Source: Pararhizobium sp. A13 (GTDB lineage: Bacteria; Pseudomonadota; Alphaproteobacteria; Rhizobiales; Rhizobiaceae). Taken from it: 64,000 bases of DNA. A program made the position numbers and the translations under genes. Under the pieces are notes generated by a model, which saw only the letters and a list, made by a program, of their open reading frames with translations, searched no databases and had not been told where the DNA came from. Where the stretch lies: positions 3,359,001 through 3,423,000 of the forward strand of contig NZ_CP149510.1 in the NCBI RefSeq assembly GCF_040126305.1, written 5' to 3'. This document shows positions 55,291 to 63,862 of this stretch, in pieces; the stretch's first letter is position 1; each line of letters starts with the position of its first letter.

Positions 55291-56091
55291 TCAGCGGCAG
55301 GCCGAAACGCCTGCCGCTTTGGCAACGGCGATGAGTTCGGGCCGATATTCGAAATGCATCGTATCGTAGTGATACCAGCGCCCGCCCCAGATGAAGCCAT
55401 ACCGCTCGAAGGCATCGACGATCTTCATCGGATATTTGTTGTTGTACGACGGCACCCTGCCCGGCTTGCCGCCCACCCAGATCCAGTAGTCCGCATATCG
55501 GGTATTGAGATCGATCGCCGCGCCAAAACTATGCACGGACAGGTTCGAAGCGGCGGCCACCCTGCGCCAGTTGAAGGTGCCGGCGGAAGGCGTGAGAAAG
55601 ATCTTCAGGTCAGGTACTGTTTTCAGCTCGTCCCGAACTTTCTCGAGCGCCCGCGCCGCGCCCTGCCTTGTCGTCACCAGCAGTTTCCTGCCGAACCAGT
55701 CGACCTTCACCAGCGACGCTTCCACTTCGCGCGCCGATCCGCCGTAAAGGCGTTTCATCAGGGCCTCGCTGCGAATGCGGCCCGGATCGAAATTGACCTC
55801 CGGCCGGGTTTCGCAGGGTCCCGGCGGATAGATCTGCGACAGGCTATCCTCGATATCGCCCGCCGCCAGTTTTTGAGCATGATCCCTGGCCTTGCCATCA
55901 TCGATCGGCAAAGGCGGTCCGCCGTCGCGAATGAGGATCGATCCGCCTTCGCTCTTGAGAAGGGCCTCCGGATAGGCCTCGATCAGCAGCTCCATTTTGC
56001 GCGCGAGACCGAGCTCGTCCGCTTGAGCCGGGAAAGCCGCAAGCAACATTGCCGCGAAAACAAGCGACGTCCTGTCAATCGACGGTGACAT
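55291..56091 (-). CDS. M15-family peptidase, D-Ala-D-Ala carboxypeptidase-like
   Basis: Exported zinc metallopeptidase of 266 aa. Signal peptide MSPSIDRTSLVFAAMLLAAF is cleaved near AQA|DE. Zinc ligands of the M15C (Ply500/VanY-like) fold are visible as SVHSFGAAIDLN (HxxxxxxxD) and MHFEYRPEL (second His). Such enzymes cut peptide bridges or terminal D-Ala in peptidoglycan. ATG 56091 lies within the last 17 bases of the upstream small exported-protein gene, so the two are probably translationally coupled. The small L,D-transpeptidase gene converges with it, giving a cell-wall cluster. Confidence 0.87.
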   Translation of the reverse strand: MSPSIDRTSLVFAAMLLAAFPAQADELGLARKMELLIEAYPEALLKSEGGSILIRDGGPPLPIDDGKARDHAQKLAAGDIEDSLSQIYPPGPCETRPEVNFDPGRIRSEALMKRLYGGSAREVEASLVKVDWFGRKLLVTTRQGAARALEKVRDELKTVPDLKIFLTPSAGTFNWRRVAAASNLSVHSFGAAIDLNTRYADYWIWVGGKPGRVPSYNNKYPMKIVDAFERYGFIWGGRWYHYDTMHFEYRPELIAVAKAAGVSACR

Positions 56092-56464
56092 TGATGTAGT
56101 CGCCGTCAGCCCCGCGAAAAATCTGCACATTGATCAGCACGTCGCCGCGTACCAGCGCCCGCGCGGCGCGCGTTTCGATGGTGCCGTATTCGATCATGCG
56201 CTCGGCCTTTTCGCGATTCTCGGCAGAACCGAAGAAACTGTCGCCCTCATCGCCCGGCTGGGATGTGCCGAAGCGATGATAGTTCGCCCGGTCCTGCCGG
56301 ATGATCTGCCACGGCTCGGACAACCGCTCGCCATTGGAATTGTAAAGGTCTTCCTCGCCGATATAGGCATTGTATTCTTCCACGAGCCGATCGGCCCTCG
56401 CCACTCCGGTGGAAAGGACGATTGTCATCGCGACCGCCAGCAAGAAAACGCTCCTGTTTTTCAT
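56075..56464 (-). CDS. Small exported protein of unknown function
   Basis: A 129-aa precursor with a signal peptide (MKNRSVFLLAVAMTIVLSTG, cleavage near ARA|DR). The mature part is acidic and hydrophilic (VEEYNAYIGEEDLYNSNGER, EPWQIIRQDRANYHRFG) and ends in a beta-rich segment (GDVLINVQIFRGADGDYINV). I do not recognise a family. Its end overlaps the start of the M15 peptidase by 17 bases, which suggests a joint role in the periplasm, for example as inhibitor, chaperone or partner of the peptidase. ATG 56464 begins the signal peptide. Confidence 0.75.
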   Translation of the reverse strand: MKNRSVFLLAVAMTIVLSTGVARADRLVEEYNAYIGEEDLYNSNGERLSEPWQIIRQDRANYHRFGTSQPGDEGDSFFGSAENREKAERMIEYGTIETRAARALVRGDVLINVQIFRGADGDYINVTVD

Positions 56465-56572
56465 ATGTTCCCCAATCCGCGGCACCAAAAGCCTGCGCGC
56501 TCCATCGGGGCACGCCGCCCCGTCCTTTAAAAGACGCAGGACCGACCTGTTTTATTCTGGGTCTGCAGGCGC

Positions 56573-57181
56573 CTACCACATTGTCTTTGCGGCACGCTGC
56601 GGCCATTCGCGGTCGTAGGTTTCCCGATCGAAATCGGCCTTTGCCGCCTTCAACAGCATACCCGGCGTCGGTAGGGACTGCGGATCGAGGAAACGCGCGG
56701 GGTTCCAGAGTTGCGAGCGGATCAACGCCCGGGCGCATTGGAAATAGACCTCGCCGATGGTAACGACGATGACGCTGCGCGGATGTTTGCCGTCGACCTC
56801 GAAGGAATTGGTAAGCGCCGGATCGACGCTGACGACGGCCGTGCCGTTGATCCGCATGGTCGTGTTCGAGCCGGGAACAAGAAACATCAGTGCCACACGC
56901 GGGTCGCGGACAATATTGGCGAGCGAATCGACCCGGTTGTTGCCGCGCCAGTCCGGCATGAGCATGGTCTTCTCGTCTTCTATCCTGACGACATTGGCGT
57001 CGTCGCCGCGCGGCGAACAGTCGAGCCCCTCGGGGCCAACGGTGGCGAGCGCCGCAAACGGGGAAGCCTCGATCATCCGGGCGTAGTCCGGCGTCAGCCT
57101 GGTTGTCACCTTGACCAGCGACGCCTCACCGGCTTCCCCATAGAGCGCGTTCAGTTCCTCGACCGAGCGAATGATCGTCAT
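56573..57181 (-). CDS. PPOX-class FMN-binding flavoprotein, MSMEG_1061-like
   Basis: Flavin-dependent protein of 202 aa in the pyridoxamine-5'-phosphate-oxidase-like split-barrel superfamily. The segments SPFAALATVGPEGLDCSPRG and LMPDWRGNNRVDSLANIVRD are the typical FMN-binding region; RSQLWNPARF follows near the C-terminus. Members reduce diverse substrates or bind F420/FMN; the physiological substrate is unknown. ATG 57181 starts the recognisable protein, and the frame open to 57235 has no obvious ribosome site. It is not linked in an operon to its neighbours. Confidence 0.85.
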   Translation of the reverse strand: MTIIRSVEELNALYGEAGEASLVKVTTRLTPDYARMIEASPFAALATVGPEGLDCSPRGDDANVVRIEDEKTMLMPDWRGNNRVDSLANIVRDPRVALMFLVPGSNTTMRINGTAVVSVDPALTNSFEVDGKHPRSVIVVTIGEVYFQCARALIRSQLWNPARFLDPQSLPTPGMLLKAAKADFDRETYDREWPQRAAKTMW

Positions 57182-57256
57182 GCTATTCTCCCAGAATCCG
57201 AGCGATCCTTTCGACCGATAGCATGACGCCTTCATGACAGCACCCGCAAAAATTGC

Positions 57257-58161
57257 TTAAGCTGCAGCCCTTTTATCTTCCGCGTGAATGAAGGCATTGA
57301 TCCGCTCGATCACCGGCGGCGCCGAAACAATGCGGCGATGACCAAGTCCGTTGGCCCAGTGGAGTTCAACATTCGCGCCAGCCGCCGCATAGCGGCGCGC
57401 ATGATCGGCAGAAACCTCCTTGTCGTCTTCCGCATGGATGACCAGCACCGGCACGGTCAGCACGCCGAGTATCCGGGCTGCGTCAAAGTCCTCGATGCGC
57501 CGGCCCGACAATTGGACGACCATGCCCTCGAGGGCCACCTGGGCCTTGTGAGAAAGGCGAAGAAGCTTCCCGAACCCTTTGAAAAGCCATGTCATCTCGC
57601 TCGGCGCACCGATCAGCACCATAGTCTTGGCAATCCGGGACTGCACGTCGCACACCAGACCGCCCGCAGCGCAAGCGAGACTTGCGCCGCCAAAGGAATG
57701 GCCGACTGTGACGTCGAACCCGCCGAAATGACGCCAGGCGGCATCGATCGCCCGCACGGCGGCCGGCATCGTCAGCGTTCGGCCCGGTGAGGCGCCGTGG
57801 CCGGGCCAATCGAGCGCGACCACCTCGGCGCCCCCGGCCAGAAGCCCCTCGATCATCGTTGCCAGATAATCGCTGCGCGATCCCCAGCCATGGAGCAGGA
57901 GCACGCGTTTTGCCGCGCCTCACCCTGCGCGCGAAAGCGCTTTGCCATCACCCACCCACCGGCGTAGGAAAGCGTAACCGGATGAGCGCCTGCCATCACG
58001 GGTTCTGCCGCTGCGAGCGCTGCCTTTTCCTTGCCGTTTGACGGCTTGCGGGAGGGCGTCACACTGAACAGCCGAAACGCCAGCCGTCCCGCCGTCTCCG
58101 GAGAGAAGGCCGATACGCATCTGAGGGCAAGACGGGTGACCTCGATCGCAAAGGATGCCAT
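57257..58161 (-). pseudogene. Alpha/beta hydrolase, disrupted by one frameshift
   Basis: Together two frames encode about 302 residues of an alpha/beta hydrolase. The first frame (58161 down to about 57912) gives the N-terminus MASFAIEVTRLALRCVSAFS ... WVMAKRFRAQGEARQ; the second (from about 57911 to 57257) continues with KRVLLLHGWGSR, the nucleophile elbow VTVGHSFGGAS, the acid in VIHAEDDKE and the His in GLGHRRI. The switch occurs at a run of four T (57909-57912; AAAA in the gene), where one extra A would restore the frame. It may be a real mutation, a phase-variable tract or a sequencing error. It is divergent from a marR gene that likely regulates it. Confidence 0.85.
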
Positions 58162-58177
58162 AGTGGGATTCCCTTTA

Positions 58178-58197
58178 AATGTTCAATGATGAACATT
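58178..58197. promoter_or_regulatory. MarR-type operator between the hydrolase and marR genes
   Basis: AATGTTCAATGATGAACATT (58178-58197) is a perfect 8-4-8 inverted repeat in the 47-base gap between the two divergent genes, followed by the palindrome TTGTACAA (58199-58206). MarR-family proteins typically bind such 16-20-bp dyads at divergent promoters. Binding here is inferred. Confidence 0.75.
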
Positions 58198-58208
58198 ATT
58201 GTACAACG

Positions 58209-58694
58209 ATGAACAAAAAGCAAGCGACGATCGAACACCATCATTTTCCCTGGGACCATCCGCGTTTCCGCAGTTGGATTGCGGTCGCCCGCGCCTGCCA
58301 GCTGATGCAGCAGACGTTGACTCGCGCACTCGCCGATCTCGACATCAAGCCGCCTCATCTCGACATCCTGATCAACCTCTATCGCTTCGACGGCATCTCG
58401 CAGCAGGAACTCGCACGAAAACTTCTCGTCGGGCGCTCCAACATGAGCATGCTTTTGCCCCAGCTCGAAAAACGCGGGTTGATCGAGCGGCGCGGCGACG
58501 AGAAGGACAAGCGCGTGCTGCGGCTGTCGCTGACTGCGAGCGGCCGTGAGTTGACAGAGCAGGCGATGGAGATCCAGACCGCGCTGATCGAAAAATCGCT
58601 GGACAACGAACCGATCGAGGACTGCCTGATCGTCGCCCAATCCATGGAGCGGCTGATTGCCGTTCTATTGAAGGAGGAAGCTGATCTCGACTGA
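58209..58694 (+). CDS. MarR-family transcriptional regulator
   Basis: Winged-helix regulator of about 161 aa. The core is typical: LDILINLYRFDGISQQELAR, then KLLVGRSNMSMLLPQLEKRG (recognition helix), the wing LIERRGDEKDKRVLRLSLTA and the C-terminal dimer helices. It probably represses itself and the divergent hydrolase gene through the dyad at 58178-58197, with release by a phenolic or lipophilic ligand. An in-frame ATG at 58179 lies inside that operator and would add ten residues; ATG 58209 is more plausible, although neither has a clear Shine-Dalgarno. Confidence 0.87.
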   Translation: MNKKQATIEHHHFPWDHPRFRSWIAVARACQLMQQTLTRALADLDIKPPHLDILINLYRFDGISQQELARKLLVGRSNMSMLLPQLEKRGLIERRGDEKDKRVLRLSLTASGRELTEQAMEIQTALIEKSLDNEPIEDCLIVAQSMERLIAVLLKEEADLD

Positions 58695-58706
58695 CGGCGC
58701 CGGCCG

Positions 58707-59081
58707 TTAGCGCGGCTTTTCCGCCTTGTCGCGGGTCATGCCCTTCTCGGCGAGATCGCGCTCATAGGCAGCAAAAAGGGTCTCACCGGTCTCGCCGAGT
58801 TCACGCAGATAATTCCAGGTGAATATCCCGGTATCGTGAAAATCGTCAAATCCGATCCGCACCGCATAATTGCCGGTCGGCGTCATCGAGATGATCGAGA
58901 CATTGCGTTTGCCGGGCACCGTCAGCCCCTGCCCCGGCCCGTGGCCCTGAACCTCGGCCGATGGCGACAGCACCCGCAGCATCTCCGCCGAAAGATCGAA
59001 GGAGGCGCCGTCGTTGAAGGTCACCGTCAGCCGGTGGCGATCCTTCGAAACGCGCAATTCGGTCGGCCAGATGTCGCTCAT
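58707..59081 (-). CDS. DUF971-domain protein
   Basis: Small protein of 124 aa made of one DUF971 domain, related to the N-terminal domain of gamma-butyrobetaine hydroxylase and found alone in many bacteria (WPTELRVSKDRHRLTVTFND, SFDLSAEMLRVLSPSAEVQG, RIGFDDFHDTGIFTWNYLRE). Stand-alone DUF971 proteins have been linked to iron-sulfur or cofactor assembly only by context. AGGAGA nine bases before ATG 59081 supports the start; the very long frame extending upstream is antisense to moaA. Its divergent neighbour moaA encodes a radical-SAM Fe-S enzyme, consistent with such a link. Confidence 0.87.
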   Translation of the reverse strand: MSDIWPTELRVSKDRHRLTVTFNDGASFDLSAEMLRVLSPSAEVQGHGPGQGLTVPGKRNVSIISMTPTGNYAVRIGFDDFHDTGIFTWNYLRELGETGETLFAAYERDLAEKGMTRDKAEKPR

Positions 59082-59258
59082 GATTTCAGTCTCCTGCTTG
59101 TGCCAAGCACTAGCGCAGATTCCCGCCGGAGGGAATTCCGGGCCTTCGCTTCCTTCCGGTGAAAGAAAGTGTTTCGCCGGTTTTCTGATGGTTTTCCGTG
59201 CTTTCGCCTTGACGCCGCCAGTTTTGCTCACGACATTGATGCAGCAGGGAGAATTTCG

Positions 59259-60308
59259 TTGAATACCGTCACCATCGACAGGACCGGCGCCCACAAGCTG
59301 GTCGATGCCAAAACGCCGATGATCGACCCGTTCGGGCGCGCCGTTACCTATCTCAGGGTTTCGGTAACGGATCGCTGCGACTTCCGCTGCACCTATTGCA
59401 TGGCGGAAAACATGACCTTCCTGCCGAAGAAGGACCTCCTGACGCTGGAGGAGCTCAACCGGCTCTGTTCCGCCTTCATCGCCAAGGGCGTGCGTAAGTT
59501 GCGGCTGACCGGCGGCGAGCCGTTGGTGCGCAAGAACGTTATGTTCCTGGTGCGCGAGCTTGGCAAGCATGTCCATTCCGGCGCTCTTGATGAACTGACC
59601 CTGACCACCAACGGCTCGCAGCTGTCGCGCTTTGCCGCCGAACTCGCCGATTGCGGCGTCCGGCGCATCAACGTCTCGCTCGACACGCTCGACGCTGACA
59701 AGTTCAAACAGATCACCCGCTGGGGCGAGTTCTCGAAAGTCATCGAAGGCATCGACGCCGCGCAAGCGGCCGGCATTCATGTCAAGATCAACGCCGTCGC
59801 CCTCAAGGACCTCAACGACGCCGAGATCCCGGACATGCTGCGCTGGGCGCACGGCCGCGGCATGGACCTGACGCTGATCGAAACCATGCCGATGGGCGAG
59901 ATCGACGAGGACCGGACCGACCACTACCTGCCGCTGTCCGAAATGCGCGATCGCCTCGCGCGCGAGTTCACCTTGTCGGACATCGCCTACAAGACCGGCG
60001 GCCCCGCCCGCTATCTGAGCGTGACTGAGACCGGCGGCCGGCTCGGCCTGATCACGCCGATGACCCATAATTTCTGCGAGAGCTGCAACCGCGTCCGCCT
60101 CACCTGCACCGGCACGCTGTATATGTGCCTCGGCCAGAACGATGCCGCCGACCTACGCACGCCGCTGCGCGCCTCCGACGACGATGCCTATCTGTCGCGC
60201 GTCATCGATGAGGCGATCACCCGCAAGCCCAAGGGCCACGACTTCATCATTGACCGCACCCGCAACAAACCCGCCGTCGCCCGCCACATGAGCGTCACCG
60301 GCGGCTGA
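59259..60308 (+). CDS. moaA: GTP 3',8-cyclase MoaA
   Basis: Radical-SAM enzyme that makes 3',8-cyclo-GTP, the first step of molybdenum cofactor synthesis, 349 aa. The N-terminal SAM cluster CDFRCTYCM, the SAM-binding [11 protein letters not shown], the C-terminal GTP cluster [19 protein letters not shown] and the terminal Gly-Gly (SVTGG), needed for activity, are all intact. The start is TTG 59259, with GGGA eight bases upstream; no ATG fits as well. It is divergent from a DUF971 gene, and its downstream neighbour is a decayed phosphotransferase gene. Confidence 0.96.
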   Translation: MNTVTIDRTGAHKLVDAKTPMIDPFGRAVTYLRVSVTDRCDFRCTYCMAENMTFLPKKDLLTLEELNRLCSAFIAKGVRKLRLTGGEPLVRKNVMFLVRELGKHVHSGALDELTLTTNGSQLSRFAAELADCGVRRINVSLDTLDADKFKQITRWGEFSKVIEGIDAAQAAGIHVKINAVALKDLNDAEIPDMLRWAHGRGMDLTLIETMPMGEIDEDRTDHYLPLSEMRDRLAREFTLSDIAYKTGGPARYLSVTETGGRLGLITPMTHNFCESCNRVRLTCTGTLYMCLGQNDAADLRTPLRASDDDAYLSRVIDEAITRKPKGHDFIIDRTRNKPAVARHMSVTGG

Positions 60309-60346
60309 CCGATCCGCGCACTCGGTCCCCCCAGCCCGGATTTTCG

Positions 60347-61232
60347 ATGTCCATCAGCAGAATGCATCGCGACGAGCTTGATATCGACAAGGCGCCAGCA
60401 AGCCAGCTGGTGGCGGGGCAATTCCCCCAATGGGCGGATCTTCGAACCCGTCCTTTCCGCGCAAACCGATAATGCCATCTACCGATTGGGACATGGAATG
60501 GCCGTACGCCTGCCGCGCCGCGCCGACGCAGCCGAGCAGGTGGAAAAGGAACCTCGCACCGCATCTCCCGCTCGCCGTCTCTGCGCCGCTGGCGCTTGGC
60601 GCCCTCATCCGGACGACCCCTTCCATTGGTCCGTTTGACGCTGGTTACCGGGCGAAAACGCGGTAGAAGGCGCGATCGCCGACCAGCAAGACGCCGCCCT
60701 CAGCCTTGCGCAGTTCGTGCGTGCCCTGCAGGACATAGATCCATCAGATGGGCCACCGCCGGGACCACATAATTTTTGCCGCGGCGCATCGCTGGCAAGC
60801 CGGGACGAGCAAACCCGCAGCGCAATCGAAAGCCTGCATGGCATCGCCGACACCTATGCGCTGACGCGCGCCTGGGACACAGCCCTGCGCATCGACCCAT
60901 GGCGCAAGCCACCCGTCTGGATCCATGGCGACCTTCACGCTGGCAACCTGCTTGTCGAAAAGGGCTGCCTCGCCGCCATCATCGATTTCGGCGGGCTGGG
61001 CGTTGGAGATCCTGCATGCGATCTGATGGTTGGCTGGACACTCTTATCGGCTGAAGCCCGCAGCACGTTTCGTTCAACGCTTGCCGTCGATGCAGCAACT
61101 TGGGCAAGGGGACGCGCTTGGGCGCTGTCCGTGGCAATCGTCGCACGTCCCTACTACCTACACACAAACCCCGTCCTCGTCTCGACATCGCGTTGTGCAA
61201 TACGGGAGGCTCTGGCCGACCTCGATGACTGA
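60347..61232 (+). pseudogene. Aminoglycoside-phosphotransferase-like gene with several frameshifts and a nonsense codon
   Basis: Reading across frames reconstructs an APH/choline-kinase-like protein of about 295 aa: MSISRMHRDELDIDKAPASQ and QFPQWADL in one frame, then IFEPVLSAQTDNAIYRLGHG and RLPRRADAAEQVEKE in a second, LAPHLPLAVSAPLALGA in a third, then PDDPFHWSV back in the second frame, where an in-frame TGA (60636-60638) interrupts it before RWLPGENAVEGAI. The C-terminal half from about 60640 is intact, with the kinase motifs WIHGDLHAGNLL and IIDFGGLGVGDPACDL. At least three frameshifts (near 60440, 60550, 60600) plus the stop show real decay rather than a single sequencing error. Confidence 0.88.
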
Positions 61233-61254
61233 ACCAACCGAAAACCGCAGCCAC

Positions 61255-61287
61255 AAAAAGGGCCGCCAGACTTTTCGCCGGCGGCCC
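61255..61287 (-). terminator. Intrinsic terminator after the chemoreceptor gene
   Basis: GGGCCGCC (61260-61267) and GGCGGCCC (61280-61287) form an 8-bp stem with a 12-base loop; on the minus strand five T residues follow. It lies about 20 bases after the chemoreceptor stop, in convergent orientation to the decayed phosphotransferase gene. Confidence 0.85.
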
Positions 61288-61309
61288 GTATATTCTTGGG
61301 TGTGACGGC

Positions 61310-63862
61310 TCAGGCTGCGTAGCTTCTTCCGTAGCCCTGCGTCCGGACGCCCGCCACCGAACGGCTGGTGCCCGTCTTGAAGCGCTCGATCTTTTCGTTG
61401 AGCGTATCCACCTGATGGCGCAGGCCGTGGATTTCGGCGGTGTTCTCCTCGACCATCGCCGCGTTCTGCTGAGTCAGCAGTTCGACCTCGTGGACGGCCT
61501 GGTTGACCTCGTTCAGGCCGCGATACTGGTCGGCAGCGGCCGATTCGATGTTGCTGACGAGCTGGTGGATCGTCGAGATATGGTCGTTGATGACGGTCAG
61601 CGCATTGCCGGTTTCCTGCACCAGCTCGACACCGCCGCGGACCTGCGCCGAGCTCTCGGAAATCAGCCCCTTGATCTCGCGGGCAGCACCGGCGCAGCGC
61701 TGGGCAAGCTCGCGGACTTCCTGTGCGACGACCGCAAAACCGCGGCCGGCCTCACCGGCACGGGCCGCCTCGACGCCGGCGTTCAGCGCCAAAAGGTTGG
61801 TTTGGAAGGCGATCTCGTCGATGACGCCGATGATCGTGCTGATCTTGTCGGACGAACGATTGATTGCTGCCATCGCTTCGATTGCCTTGCCGACGACTTC
61901 GCCGGAATGCTTGGCGTAGCTTTGGGTTTCGTCGACCGATACCGTCGTCTTGCGGGCGCTTTCGGCGGTCGAGCGGACGATTTCAGTCAGCTGGCGCAGA
62001 GCGCGCGAGCTTTGCTCAAGCGCCGCCGCCTGCTGTTCGGTGCGGCGGGCAAGATCGTCGGCGGAAGAGGCCAGATTGCCGGTGCCGCCGGTGATTTCAT
62101 CGGTGACGGAACGCACGTCGATCAGCGTCGCACGCAGTGCCTCGACGGCATTGTTGTAGGTGCGGGCCATGACGATGTAATCCTCGGACAGGTTTTCCGC
62201 CATGCCCTCTTCCAGATTGCCGTCGGCAAGCTTGGCCAGCACGTCGGAGAGAGCGTTGAGCGCCTCCATCTGCTCGGCCTCGATGCGGGCACGCTCCTGA
62301 CGCCGGCGGGCCTCCTCTTCGGCCGACAGGGTGCGGGCCGCTTCGGCTTCCTGTCCGAGCCGGACGTTCTCCACCGCATTGTCGCGGAACACTGCAACCG
62401 AGCGCACCATGTCGCCGATCTCGTCGCCGCGGTTGCGGCCTTCGATCGCAACCTCGAGGTCACCTTGCGCAAGCCGCGTCATCGTCTCCGTCACGCGCTT
62501 CAGCGGGCCGCGCAGGGTTTCGATCAGCATCAACCCGCCAATGATGGCAAGCAGCGTGCCGGCGACCATGGCGACGATCGACACATCGGCGGAGCGCTGG
62601 CTGTCCTGCTTGCCGGCTTCCTGGGCGCTGCTGACGAAGCTTTCCAGCGTCTGGCTGGCAGCGGCGACCAGCGCCGAAGCCTCGGCCTTGGCAGCCTGCC
62701 AGCGCGCGCCGACGTCGATCAGCTGCGCAGTGCCCGTGTCGATATCCTCAAGCGACGGCGTCAGCTTACCGGCGAGATCGCGCAGGGCTGCGTTCTTGCC
62801 GCCCATTTCCGAGAGTTTCGTCACACTTTCGCGCACCGCGCCGATATCGGCAATAACGTTGTCGCGGCTCGCCGTATCCAGCTTGCGATGCAGTTCGCTG
62901 ATATGCAGGCGCGTATCGTCGAGGCCTTTGAAGGTCTCGTTCATCAGCGCGATCAAGGTCTTCAGCAGTGAAATCTCGGCGTCCATGCCAACAAAACGTT
63001 TGGCAGCCGTATCCGAATTGGTCACCGCCTCCTTGGCAAAATCGGCCTCGTATTTGGAGAATTTGATCAGCGCCGTGCTGAGCAGGCCCTTCTTGATCTC
63101 GTTGGTATCGGTGCTCTTCAGGATGTCCTGGATCTTCTGCGTGTCACCCTTAACCTCGGCGATCTTCTTCAGCACCTTGTCGGAAGCGATCTTCTCGGCT
63201 TCGGCAATCTGCTTCAACAGATGCGGCAGCAGATTGGTGGCCTGCTGGACCTTCGCGTCCGGAGCGATTGCCATGGTGACGGGCAGGCGGAATTTCTTGA
63301 TACGCTCGGCAAGACCCTGATAGGCGGCGGCATCGAAAAGCAGTGCCTTGGCGAAGGATTCCTTCTCGCCGGATTCCTTGCGCAGAATGTCGATCTGCTT
63401 GAAGGCGGTGTTGCCCTGCGCCGTCATGTCGGCAAGGGCAGCATCGAGCGAGGCCGTCACGCTGTCGCGCTCGGTCTTGATCGCCCAGAGCTTGTCCGCT
63501 TGCCCGCGCATCGCGGCGCCAAGCGCCACGACCGAGCTGATCTTCGCCTTATCGTCCTCGGCCGTCAGCAGGTCGTTCAGCGTGCGGATGCCAGCTTCCT
63601 GCTCATCGATCCGGCTCGTCAGCGTTGTGCGCGCCTCTTCGGTGGGGCTATCGGCAAAGCTCTGCAATCCGCTGCGCAGCGCTTGGAAATCGGAGAGATT
63701 GTTGATCGTTTCGCGCGTCACGGTCATGTGGCCGTTGAGCGTGCTTGCGGTGAAATAGCCGACAAGGCCGATGCCGGCGATGAGGGCGACCAGCGGCACG
63801 ACGAACAGGAGAACCTTGGTGACAATGCGAAGACGCTGCAGCGAACGATCGATCAGGGACAT
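61310..63862 (-). CDS. Methyl-accepting chemotaxis protein with large periplasmic domain
   Basis: Chemoreceptor of 850 aa. TM1 (VLLFVVPLVALIAGIGLVGY, residues about 18-40) and TM2 (VSIVAMVAGTLLAIIGGLML, about 455-478) bracket a helical periplasmic sensor of some 410 residues, far longer than the usual 4-helix bundle, likely a double module. HAMP domains follow (RGPLKRVTETMTRLAQGDLE, and a second HAMP-like segment LSDVLAKLADGNLEEGM), then the signalling hairpin tip EIAFQTNLLALNAGVEAARA, GEAGRGFAVVAQEVRELAQR. The ligand is unknown. No CheR/CheB-binding NWETF-type pentapeptide is seen at the C-terminus (GRSYAA). ATG 63862 fits the cytoplasmic lead before TM1. Confidence 0.93.
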   Translation of the reverse strand: MSLIDRSLQRLRIVTKVLLFVVPLVALIAGIGLVGYFTASTLNGHMTVTRETINNLSDFQALRSGLQSFADSPTEEARTTLTSRIDEQEAGIRTLNDLLTAEDDKAKISSVVALGAAMRGQADKLWAIKTERDSVTASLDAALADMTAQGNTAFKQIDILRKESGEKESFAKALLFDAAAYQGLAERIKKFRLPVTMAIAPDAKVQQATNLLPHLLKQIAEAEKIASDKVLKKIAEVKGDTQKIQDILKSTDTNEIKKGLLSTALIKFSKYEADFAKEAVTNSDTAAKRFVGMDAEISLLKTLIALMNETFKGLDDTRLHISELHRKLDTASRDNVIADIGAVRESVTKLSEMGGKNAALRDLAGKLTPSLEDIDTGTAQLIDVGARWQAAKAEASALVAAASQTLESFVSSAQEAGKQDSQRSADVSIVAMVAGTLLAIIGGLMLIETLRGPLKRVTETMTRLAQGDLEVAIEGRNRGDEIGDMVRSVAVFRDNAVENVRLGQEAEAARTLSAEEEARRRQERARIEAEQMEALNALSDVLAKLADGNLEEGMAENLSEDYIVMARTYNNAVEALRATLIDVRSVTDEITGGTGNLASSADDLARRTEQQAAALEQSSRALRQLTEIVRSTAESARKTTVSVDETQSYAKHSGEVVGKAIEAMAAINRSSDKISTIIGVIDEIAFQTNLLALNAGVEAARAGEAGRGFAVVAQEVRELAQRCAGAAREIKGLISESSAQVRGGVELVQETGNALTVINDHISTIHQLVSNIESAAADQYRGLNEVNQAVHEVELLTQQNAAMVEENTAEIHGLRHQVDTLNEKIERFKTGTSRSVAGVRTQGYGRSYAA

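Noticed and set aside
59082..59258. Possible molybdenum-cofactor riboswitch before moaA
   Set aside because: The leader of about 175 bases shows no conserved Moco-aptamer blocks that I can recognise.
58707..60068. Minus-strand frame of 453 codons covering the DUF971 gene and moaA
   Set aside because: Only its last 124 codons (from ATG 59081, with AGGAGA upstream) form a real DUF971 protein; the rest is antisense to moaA.
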